DNA of 64,000 bases from Rebecca billardiae RCC1528 (taxonomy: Eukaryota > Haptophyta), in contig OZ251250.1 in assembly GCA_965240325.2 (NCBI GenBank), positions 806,001-870,000 of the forward strand. Direction: 5' to 3'. Under the pieces are notes generated by a model that saw only the letters and a program-made list of their open reading frames with translations, did no database searches and was not told the origin of the DNA. Position 1 is the first letter of the stretch, and the number at the start of each line of letters is the position of its first letter. The position numbers and the translations under genes are program-made. Below are positions 56,179 through 64,000 of the stretch, in pieces.

Positions 56179-56776
56179 CGGCCGGCCGCCTGACTCACTG
56201 TCGGACCGGGCAGGCGCGCCGCCGGCCGTTAGCCGGCTCACGGTCGGCCCGACGGGCGCATGGGCCCTGCGCGGATGCGAGTGGCCCGTCCGCGCGCGCT
56301 GCACCACAGCCGTCGCCGCTGTCGTCGGAGCGTACAGTGGCGGTGGGAATTATATAAGTCGGCCGGCGGCGCGGATCGCGCGCCGCCTCAGTGCCGGTGC
56401 GGCGCCAACCGCCGCGACCGCCGCGGCAAGTGCCGCTCGCGGCGGCGCGGGCCCGTCGGTCGCCGAGTCCGTGGCAGGCGGCGGGCGGGCCCGCGTATGC
56501 CGCACGGGCCGCGGACCGACCGGGTGGCCTGACCGCGCGGACTGACTACTCTACGCCGCGGCGGGGAGTTCCTCTGGCCGCGGGCCGCCGACCGGCCACC
56601 GCCGGGCCGCCGGCGCGGCCCGGGCGCGGCGCCCGCCCGGGCGCCGGGTCGGTTACGGTTATATATATATAACGACGCGGTATATATCGGGAGTATCACA
56701 CTCGACACTCTCACTCGTCATATCTATCATCGCGATGATATACGGCGTGACATACGCGCGGAGCCCACGGTGACGG
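56179..56776. other. Spacer downstream of small secreted protein
   Basis: 598 bp, very GC-rich to 56650, then AT-rich (TATATATATATAA at 56660-56672 and GTATATATC near 56681). No gene seen. A short direct word GTGACGG ends it (56770-56776), matching the far side of the next element. Confidence 0.35.
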
Positions 56777-57703
56777 AGGGCCTGTTTTATTTCTACCGCC
56801 AGATTCCGCCATTTACTATGTCACGGCGACAAACCCGTGCTCGCCAGTGGGAATCGGTGTCACGCCCCGTTGGGTGTACCTCTCACGGCCGATGGCGGCC
56901 CCCACGTGCGCAAGGAATGCGATTCGTGCACTCCTCGGTGACCGGTGAGTGCACGAATCCAGTTGCGGCGCTCGTCCGCCTCGTCGTTGTCGCACACGAG
57001 GTACACCCAACACCATGGGTCGGATCCCAGAACTCTCCGCGCGCTCGCGCCTGCGCGGCACTGGCAGGCTTGTTCTCATCATCTTGGCCAAGACTGCAGC
57101 CTGAAAGATGCGCGAGGACGCGTGTGCACGCCTTTCCGCGCGTCATGGGTGCGCGTGGCACGCACCTTGTAATATTATACGCCGAGGAGGCCTGAGCATC
57201 CGGCCTACTAACCTTCCGCGATCACGTTCAAATGCAGGCGGCAAGCTGCAAGCAAGCGCACGCCGAACGGAAGCATCTCAAGCTCGACAAGGTAGTGGCG
57301 GCGGAGCGTTTAGAGCTGGTGGCGATTGCAGTCCATCTGGCTGTGAACTGGTCGCTAACTGACACGGGTGCGACGCAGCAGCCAAGGCAGAGTGCTTGCA
57401 GCTTGCAGAGGGCCTCCAGCTGCAGCGGTTTGCCGCCGCTCAGCCGCCGCTGCATCGTGCGCACTGCCGTGCACCGCGAGTGACCCCTGTGTCAAGGCGA
57501 AGCACCACGGCAAGGCGAATCAGCATGTCTGACAACATCCTTCGCCACAGCGCAGCGCCTCAACACGAGAATGCGCGAATGACGTGCCATCACTTCTCCG
57601 GACTAGCTCCGGGGCCCGCACCAGCGGGCAAGCCGCCATTGGCATTGTACCGCGTTTTGGCGAATGTCGCCTTTGGGCTCTCGTAGAAATAAAACAGGCC
57701 GGA
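56777..57703. mobile_element. TIR transposon-like element, family B, with large central palindrome
   Basis: 927 bp ending in inverted repeats: GGCCTGTTTTATTTCTAC at 56779-56796 and its exact inverse at 57683-57700. It is bounded by the direct repeat GTGACGG (56770-56776, 57704-57710), a candidate 7-bp target-site duplication. Within the left part is a near-palindrome centred at position 56940: arms GATTCGTGCACTC/GAGTGCACGAATC (56921-56933, 56947-56959) and TTGGGTGTACCTC/GAGGTACACCCAA (56870-56882, 56998-57010). No transposase is recognisable, so it is likely non-autonomous. The ends do not match family A. Confidence 0.72.
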
Positions 57704-57855
57704 GTGACGGGGCACGGAATGGCCGGCAGCGATAATTAATAATCGTAGTCGCATCGATATTACTCATAACTATTGGCATTGCTTGCGACGAGAGTACGAG
57801 ACGCCAGACGGACGACTGATATCGAATTCGATACGCTTATTGCTATACTGTATAT

Positions 57856-58717
57856 GACCCGTTGCACGGGTGAGTAACCGTGTTACCGTGAGCGTATGAA
57901 AAAACGACATGCACACACGCGTATGAAATGTCGGTTTTGTCACTCGCGCTGCCGCATGGCTGACGCCCGCGCCGATCCGAGCGGAATGGGGCATTGCGAA
58001 GCCGATTCGCAATGCCCCAATCCAATCGGCATGTCAATCGACCCAACCGTCGCTGAGAACGAACGACAAAACCCAAGGCAGGTGCCCACCAAGCGACGCC
58101 GCCCGCGCGCCGGCAGCGTGAACGCGCGGTCGCGCAGAGGTGGCCAATGCAGAAGGCATCAGCCAATGCTCCTGCCTTCGGCAAGCGCGCCACCTCAGCG
58201 TCAGCATCGGGTGGGACCGTGACGATATATGCCCTGGATGCGGCTCCAGCCAAACGCCCTCGACACGGGGAGCCGCCATCGGCAGCGAGCGCGCCACGGA
58301 TACATACACGTGCTGTCCTCGTGAACGAGGATTCAGGAGACGAGGCGCCGGCGGCTCGGCCCGCGATGTGCAGGCAGGCTGGAGTGGCTCACGCTGCGAT
58401 CGCGTGTACGGGTACAGAAGGCGTGCGCACGCAACCACACCGCCCACGTGAAGCGCGTGGGCAAGCTGCTGAAGCTCTCACGATGCGTGCGCGCCTTCCT
58501 TCTCACCTCTGCGCTCGCCGACCGCTGCCTTCCGCGCGGCAGACAGGGGACACCTGCCACCTGGCGCGCACGACGCAGCGTGTAACGCAGAAGGTGGTAG
58601 ATCCGCTGCCACGCTCCCGCTGCCGCTGCTGCCGGCGGCAGCGGTATGCCCGAGGCGGCGACGGTGACTATCACTGCCAAAGTGTCGTTTTTTCGGCGCT
58701 CACGCGTGCAACTGGTC
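57856..58717. mobile_element. Non-autonomous TIR transposon-like element, family A copy 2
   Basis: 862 bp, the same family and orientation as 19610-20452. The left end (57856-57909) and right end (58683-58717) show the same inverted repeats. The flanking 4-bp direct repeat is ATAT (57852-57855 and 58718-58721), different from copy 1, as expected for independent insertions. The internal hairpin at 57987-58019 reads TGGGGCATTGCGAA with loop GCCGA; it is perfect like copy 1 but differs at one pair. The internal frames are broken relative to copy 1 by indels. Confidence 0.8.
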
Positions 58718-58903
58718 ATATACTAGCTGCTACTACTGATCGATATATATATTAATTCATCACTAAATAATTGACCTTATTATTATCGATCGGCGGCGTG
58801 ATGCGCTGATGACTCCCGCGTTCGGCTAATAATAAAGGCCAAAAGTCGCGTCGTATAGTTAGCACCGTCGCCCGCCCGGCCGCTGCTGCGCGCAGGCGCC
58901 CGC

Positions 58904-61256
58904 TCATGGCGCCGCGCCACCCGGCCCCGCCGCGCCGTCCGGCAGCCGCGGCAGCGCGGGCGCGGAGGCGGACGCGCACACAGGGGTCGCGCTGCCGACG
59001 GCTGGGCCTGGGCCGTGCGCGGCGCCCGGCCCCGCCGCCGCTGCGGCAGCGGCGGCCGTGCCACCGTCAGTGGCGCCAGCGCCCACAGCCGCGCGCGCTG
59101 CGGAGGGCGGCGCCGCCGAGGGCGGCGGCGCAGCCTCCTCAGCGGCGGTGCCGCGCCCCGCGAGGGGCAGCTCGGGGGCGGAGGCAGAGCCGGCGGCGGC
59201 TGCGGGCGCGGCCGCGGCCACTGCCGCCGCCTCCGCCGCCGCCGCCGCCTCTGTCAGCGGTGCAAGCGCCGCGCGCAGCGTGCGCGTCACCGCGCCCGCG
59301 CGGCGCGCGCCCGCCGCGGCGGCGGCCGCCGCGCCCGAGCTCGCACCGAACAGTGCGCCGAAGCACTGGTCGAGGTGCGGCCCGAGGTGCTCCACCATGG
59401 GTGCGGCGAGCGCGCGCAGCGCGGCGCTCGCGGGCGGCGGCGTGCGCTCGTCGGCCGCGCGCGCACAGAGCTCTGAGGCCGCCGCGGCCGCGCAGCGCGC
59501 GAGCGAGCGCTGCAGCCGCGGTCGCAGCTCGAGGAGTGCGCACGCGCGGAGGCCGTTGAGCGCGCCGAGCGTCGCGTTGAGCAGCACGGCGAGCGGCGGC
59601 CAGCGCAGCAACTCGGCGGGCGGCAGCAGCGCCGTCGTCGTCGCCGCCCCGCCGCCGCCGCCTCCGCCGCCCCCATTGCGCCCACCGCCGCCCGCCGCCG
59701 CGCCGCCCGCCGCGCCGTCGGCCGCGCCGCCCGCGGCGATTGCCGCGCGCACGTGGCTGTCCAGAGCGGCGCCCCAGTAGCGGCCGGCCATGCCGAGCCC
59801 GGCGTCGAAGTGCGCCGCCACCGCGCCCTCGAAGCGCGGCAGCAGCAGAGCGTGCACGTCCGCGCCCACGCGGCCGAGTGAGTGCGCTGTGGCCATCGCC
59901 TGCTCAAGCACGTTGGCGAGGAAGGCGAGCTCGGAGATGGCGGGCAGGAGCGAGCCCAGCAGCCGGTCGAGCTCGGACGCGCGCGCGCACAGCCAGCTGC
60001 GCAGCTCGAGCTCGGCGGGCGCGGGGAGCGGCGGCGCGGCGGGCGCGGCGCCCGCGCGCGCGCCGCCGCGCACCGTCAACGCGCCGCCCTGCGCGCCGCC
60101 TTGGCTCCCCGCGGCGCCCGCGTCCGCGTCCGCGCCGGCGCCGGCGCTGCCGCCAAAGATGGCGTCGTACTGCGTGAGCGCGTCGAACCAGCGGCCGCGC
60201 GCCACCTCGAGCACGCGCAGCGCCGCGCGGTACGGCTCGAGCGAGCGGTCGCGCAGCGTGGCCGAGAGGACCGAGCGCAGCGCCGCCGTATGCCCGCTCA
60301 GGAACTCTCCGCGAAGTTTCGCGTCGGAGAGGCGGCCCATGCGCCGCAGCTGGCCGACGGTGGTGAGCACCTCGGGCAGGCGGAAGCCCGCGCCGAAGCC
60401 GACGCCGCCGCCGCCCGCACCGCCGCCGCCGCCGTACGCCCGGTGGCTCATCTCGGACCCGTCGGCTGCGCGGCCCGCGCGGCGCGGCCGGGCGCGCACG
60501 CATGCGCGCGCGCGCCGCGCCGCGGGGCGGGCGGCGTGAGCGCGCGTGCGGCGCGGCGCGGAGGCGTGCGCGCAGCTCGGCGCGCGCGCGTCGACTCGGC
60601 GCGCGCGCACCCGCACTCGCCGCGCCGCGCAGCGCGCCGAGCAGCTTCTCGTGCAGCACCGCCGCCGCGTGCTCGACCTCCTCCGAGATGCGCTGCAGGA
60701 CAGGCAAGTCTGGCACCTGCGCGCTCAGCGCGTGCGCGGTCGCGCGGAGCTCGAGGGCCTCGTCGATGAGGTTGGAGCGGATGCACGTGTCCATCAGCGC
60801 GGGGATCTCGAGCAGCTCGAGCAGCTGCGCCTGGTGCCGCAGCAGCGCGGCGTTCTGCTCGCGCTGCGCGATGGCGGACTGCGCCGCGCCCAGCGCGTCC
60901 TCGATCGCGCGCGTCACGTCGGGCAGGCGGTCGCACGCGGCGGAGAGGCGGGAGACGGCGGCGTCCGAGCGCGAGTGCATCTCGTGCACGCCCTCCGCCG
61001 TCTGCACGAGCTGCGGGTAGCTGCTGCGCAGCAGCTCGACCACTTGCGACTGCGCGCGCGCAAGCGCACACGCCGCGCGCATGCACGCCGCGGTGCGTGA
61101 CGGACGGGCGCGGGGCAGGAGCGCGCGCGGCGGGTGGGCGCTGCAGCCGGGCGGAGGGACGCGTCGCACCTCCAGCGCGTGGTTGTTCGCATCGAGCTCG
61201 TCCTTCAGCCGGTGCAGCTTCTCCACCGACTCGCCTTCGACGACGACCGACGCCAT
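58904..61256 (-). CDS. COG8: Conserved oligomeric Golgi complex subunit 8 (COG8/DOR1)
   Basis: Three exons: 61256-61170, 61049-60611 and 60465-58904. They join in frame to 695 residues; introns are 120 and 145 bp with GTGCGA/GTGCGC donors and GCAG acceptors. The N-terminal part is coiled coil typical of Golgi tethers (HEMHSRSDAAVSRLSAACDRL, SAIAQREQNAALLRHQAQLL, ALMDTCIRSNLIDEALEL). The family-diagnostic block follows in exon 3: LPEVLTTVGQLRRMGRLSDA, LRGEFLSGHTAALRSVL, RWFDALTQYDAIF. Later segments (SWLCARASELDRLLGSLLP, GADVHALLLPRFEGAVAAHF) complete the DOR1 domain. The C-terminal 130 residues are Ala/Pro-rich and probably disordered. COG8 belongs to lobe B and bridges the lobes of the tether for retrograde intra-Golgi traffic. 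Head-to-head with eIF2B-alpha. Confidence 0.9.
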
Positions 61257-61405
61257 CGCTCTTGATCACCCCAGCAGCGAAGCCGGCGCGCCGCGAAGCT
61301 TTGCTGGTGAGCCCCCGCGCACGCGGTCACACCACCCTTGATTCCTTATTATTTTGGTCACACTGAGCATTCAGTAGTGAGCAAGCGTCAGCCGACGCGG
61401 ACACG
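61257..61405. promoter_or_regulatory. 149-bp bidirectional promoter of COG8 and eIF2B-alpha
   Basis: The gap between opposite ATGs is only 149 bp. The middle is AT-leaning (CCTTGATTCCTTATTATTTTGG, 61337-61357). Nothing else recognisable. Confidence 0.5.
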
Positions 61406-62865
61406 ATGGCCGGCGGCAGCATCCGGGCTGACGAGATGGGCACACCGCGCCCACGCGACGAGCGGCAGCAGGCCGCGCTGCGCTCGTTCGGCGACCACCT
61501 GAAGGACGAGCCTGGCGCGATCGCCGCCATCAAAGTGCTCCTGGAGCTTATCCAGTCGAGCGCAGGTGCGCACCGCGCGCCGCGCGCACCGAGCGCGGAC
61601 CGCCGCTCACGCGCGCGCGCGCAACCCGGCGCACGCGCGCGCGCGCGCGCGCGCAGCGACGACGATCATGGGCCTGCAGATCGAGCTGCAGGCGGCGGCT
61701 GACCTGCTCCGGCAGCACGAGGCGGAGGGCATCTCCATCGCCTCGGGCTGCGAGCTCTTCATGCGGTTCGTCACGCGCACGGCGCTCGACCACACAGACT
61801 ATGACGAGTGCAAGACAAAGATCCTGCAGCGCGGCGAGTTCTTCAAGGAGCACTCGACGCGCGCGCGCGCGCGGATCGCCGAGCTCGGCGCGCCCTTCCT
61901 CCGCGACGGCGCCTCGGTGCTCACCACCGGCTACTCGCGCGTCGTGCTCGCGCTGCTCCTGCACGCCGCCTCTGTCGGCAAGCGGCGGTTCAGCGTCGTC
62001 ATCGCGGAGTCGCACGCGGACGGGCCGGGGCACCAGCTCGCGCGCGCGCTGCTGGACGGCGGGATCCCCGTGACGATGGTCGACGAGGCCGCCGTCGCCG
62101 TCGCGCTCGAGAGCGCGCACCTCGTGCTCGTGGGCGCGGAGGGCGTCGTGGAGAACGGCGGCATCATCTCAAAGGTGGGCCTTCCTTTTGAGCGGCCCGC
62201 CCCTGCCCTGCCCTCCCCTGCCCGCGTCCATGCCTACCCCGGCCTCCTGCCGCCCCGCTGCCCTGCCACCCTGCGGCGCCCCGCCTACGGCCGCGCCGCC
62301 GTCGCCGCCGGCGCACCCTGCACGCCACGCGGACCCGACTGTGATGCCGACGCGGCGGCCCGCCGCCGCCGACGCCGCGCTGCCGCGCTGCGCGCCCGTG
62401 TCCACCTGCACGCCGCCCGTGTCCCTCCCTAACCCTAACCCTAACCCTAACACAACCCGCTGCCGCGCTGCGCTGCTGCCCGTGTCCGTCCCTCCCCTGC
62501 CGCGTGCCGTGCGCGCGCAGGTGGGCACGTGCCAGATGGGCATCATTGCCAAGGCGATCGGCCGCCCCGTGTACGTCGCGGCGGAGTCCTTCAAGTTCGT
62601 GCGACAGTACCCGCTCAACCAGGCCGACGTGCTGAGCTACGGGGAGCGCGGGTCGGCGCTGGGCGGCGGTGGGAGCATGGCGGAGGGCGCAAAGCCTGCG
62701 CAGCAGGGCGGCGCGGCCGCGGCCGATGGCGGCCGGCCCGGGCCTCGCGCGTGGCGCATCACGCGCGACTACACCGCGCCGCGGTACATCAACCTGCTCT
62801 TCACCGACCTGGGCGTGCTCACGCCCTCAGCCGTCAGCGACGAGCTGATCAAGCTGTACTACTGA
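61406..62865 (+). CDS. EIF2B1: Translation initiation factor eIF2B subunit alpha
   Basis: Exons 61406-61565, 61657-62174 and 62521-62865 give 340 residues, close to the 300-odd of the family. Introns are 91 bp (GTGCGC..GCAG) and 346 bp (GTGGGC..GCAG). Family features: N-terminal helices [15 protein letters not shown] and [36 protein letters not shown], the Rossmann-like C-terminal half with [66 protein letters not shown] and the closing signature [21 protein letters not shown]. It is a regulatory subunit of the guanine-nucleotide exchange factor for eIF2 that senses phospho-eIF2. A short Gly/Ala insertion (about residues 270-295) is lineage-specific. Confidence 0.93.
62427..62450 (+). repeat. 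Interstitial telomere-type repeat (CCCTAA)4
   Basis: Four perfect CCCTAA units inside intron 2 of the eIF2B-alpha gene. This is the TTAGGG telomere type on the other strand. Confidence 0.85.
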
Positions 62866-63294
62866 GTACTGAGCCCGGTCACCGGACCCGGTGAGGAGCT
62901 CGCGGTGACGCCGACGGTCCGAGGCCGGACCGGCCCCGCAGTGTCGTCAGGCGCTACGACTGACTACTCAGTGACGCCGCAGCTGGCAGCAGGCCAGCAG
63001 TGTCAGACGCGCGCGCATATCATTGACGCTGCTGATGACGCCCCGCGCCTTACTCTGCATCTTAGTCACTGCTGTAGTATATATATACCGAAGACTGTCG
63101 TACTCCGTCGGCGTTAGCAGGATGACGCGGCCCGCCGCAACGGTCGTCGTCGTCAGACCGCGTCGATCTGCTCAGTTTAACGACAGCTGATGCGCAGCAG
63201 CCTGGCGCAGCGCCAGCAGCAGTCCAGCACGCGGTCGTCGTCAGATCGTAGTCGCCAGCATCAGAGTGTCGTGGGCGCGGACCTCGGCCGGCTG
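62866..63294. other. Convergent spacer
   Basis: 429 bp between two 3' ends. It holds a TATATATAT run (63076-63086) and CAGCAG/CAGTCAG words. No gene seen. Confidence 0.35.
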
Positions 63295-64000
63295 TCAGGC
63301 TGCAGCCAGCGAAGCAGCGGGCGGAGGCCATGCCGTGCGAACGCTGGGCAGCTGCACGATGGGGAGCGGGAGGCAAATGCACTGCGCCTGCGCGCCATCC
63401 TGCCGATGCGACAGGCGCACGCCTCTGCCGTGTGCCGCCGACTCGAGGGCGCACACGTGCACGCCACCGTCTGCCGTCACAAACAGCGACGCCAACGTGC
63501 CCATGCAGCACTCGACGACGGGCGCATTCACCAGGGCCTGCATGGGCTGCATCTGCATCGCTGGGTTGCCCCCGCCCAGCCCGAGCTGCCCGCACACGTT
63601 TTGCCCGAAAGCGCGCACGCTGCCGTCCGCACACACCACCGCACTTTTGTGCTCGCCAGCGCTCGCCTTCACAGCGTGCGCGCCTGCTAGCGCCTCGATG
63701 CGCTTCGGCGTGTGCAGAGGGTGCAGGTCACCGTGGCCGAGAGCCCCAGCGCCGCCATATCCGAAGGATTGCACTCCGCCCGCTGCGCCCACCACCAGGC
63801 TGTGCACAACGCCCGCGCTCACGTGCACGGCGCGCACGGCAGCGAGCCCCTCGATGCGCCGTGGAGTGAGCCGATCCTGCTCATCACCGTGGCCGAGCTG
63901 TCCGCAGCTGCCTCGGCCGCACGAGTACGCCCGGCCGGCGGCCGACAGGAAGAGGGTAGACGTGCCACCGGCCGACAGCCCTCCCACACGCACGCCAGCC
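63295..64000 (-). CDS. RCC1-repeat protein (5' end beyond window)
   Basis: A 235-residue C-terminal portion whose frame stays open to the right edge, so the start lies outside. Three to four RCC1 blades are visible, each with the GxxxSxxxxxxGxxxxxGxGxxGQLGxG pattern: LSAAGRAYSCGRGSCGQLGHGDEQD, VHSLVVGAAGGVQSFGYGGAGALGHGD (written here as two parts in the protein: VHSLVVGAAGGVQ then SFGYGGAGALGHGD), and KSAVVCADGSVRAFGQNVCGQLGLG. A last partial blade (SLFVTADGGVHVCALES) ends in less regular sequence and the stop. RCC1 propellers act as exchange factors or scaffolds; which one cannot be told from the fragment. Confidence 0.75.
   Translation of the reverse strand, partial: AGVRVGGLSAGGTSTLFLSAAGRAYSCGRGSCGQLGHGDEQDRLTPRRIEGLAAVRAVHVSAGVVHSLVVGAAGGVQSFGYGGAGALGHGDLHPLHTPKRIEALAGAHAVKASAGEHKSAVVCADGSVRAFGQNVCGQLGLGGGNPAMQMQPMQALVNAPVVECCMGTLASLFVTADGGVHVCALESAAHGRGVRLSHRQDGAQAQCICLPLPIVQLPSVRTAWPPPAASLAAA

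Overview
The window is nuclear DNA of a GC-rich eukaryotic microalga. Three things point that way: plastid genes of an alga (a FAD4-type desaturase, a PAP/fibrillin, a plastid-type FtsH-like ATPase), eukaryote-only genes (COG8, eIF2B-alpha, RED/IK, COX20, RCC1, MYND, P450), and short spliceosomal introns of about 90-350 bp. The signal-peptide-led plastid proteins, the PPSPP-rich surface protein with paired-Cys modules, and GTGCG splice donors suggest a haptophyte-like or other secondary-plastid alga. That placement is inference. I saw no rRNA, tRNA, CRISPR or bacterial operon.

Left third (1-26 kb): a very large proline-rich membrane glycoprotein runs off the left edge (minus). It is head-to-head with a fucosyltransferase-like gene. 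Next come a 1.2k-residue OPR/FASTK-like RAP protein, a four-exon FtsH-like ATPase that lacks the protease domain, COX20, a 3.8 kb gene-poor tract with decayed duplicated sequence, a small two-helix protein divergent from a FAD4/TMEM189 desaturase, a transposon-like element, a Sel1-repeat/MYND protein, and two poorly known genes.

Middle (26-45 kb): a 3.4 kb repeat-bearing, partly AT-rich spacer; a plastid PAP/fibrillin divergent from a cytochrome P450; an (TA)86 microsatellite; a 4.3 kb gene-poor tract; then two adjacent hybrid histidine kinases on the minus strand, one a soluble double-PAS enzyme with a receiver and the other a multi-pass membrane enzyme with a receiver.

Right third (45-64 kb): a long disordered protein with a degenerate EF-hand-like region, a pentameric ligand-gated ion channel homologue, splicing factor RED, a small secretory/plastid-lumen-type protein, two DNA-transposon-like elements (one a second copy of the family at 19.6 kb), COG8 head-to-head with eIF2B-alpha across 149 bp, and the 3' part of an RCC1-repeat protein at the right edge.

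Genes are closely packed and often paired head-to-head over short shared promoters. Thirteen introns could be placed exactly from reading frame and protein family, and eleven of them start with GTGCG instead of the usual GTRAG. The clearest unexplained signals are two families of terminal-inverted-repeat elements. In one, the two copies differ by a compensatory change in an internal hairpin. The other carries a large palindrome exactly centred on one point. Further signals are the ion channel, the protease-less FtsH and an in-frame intron two codons before a catalytic histidine.
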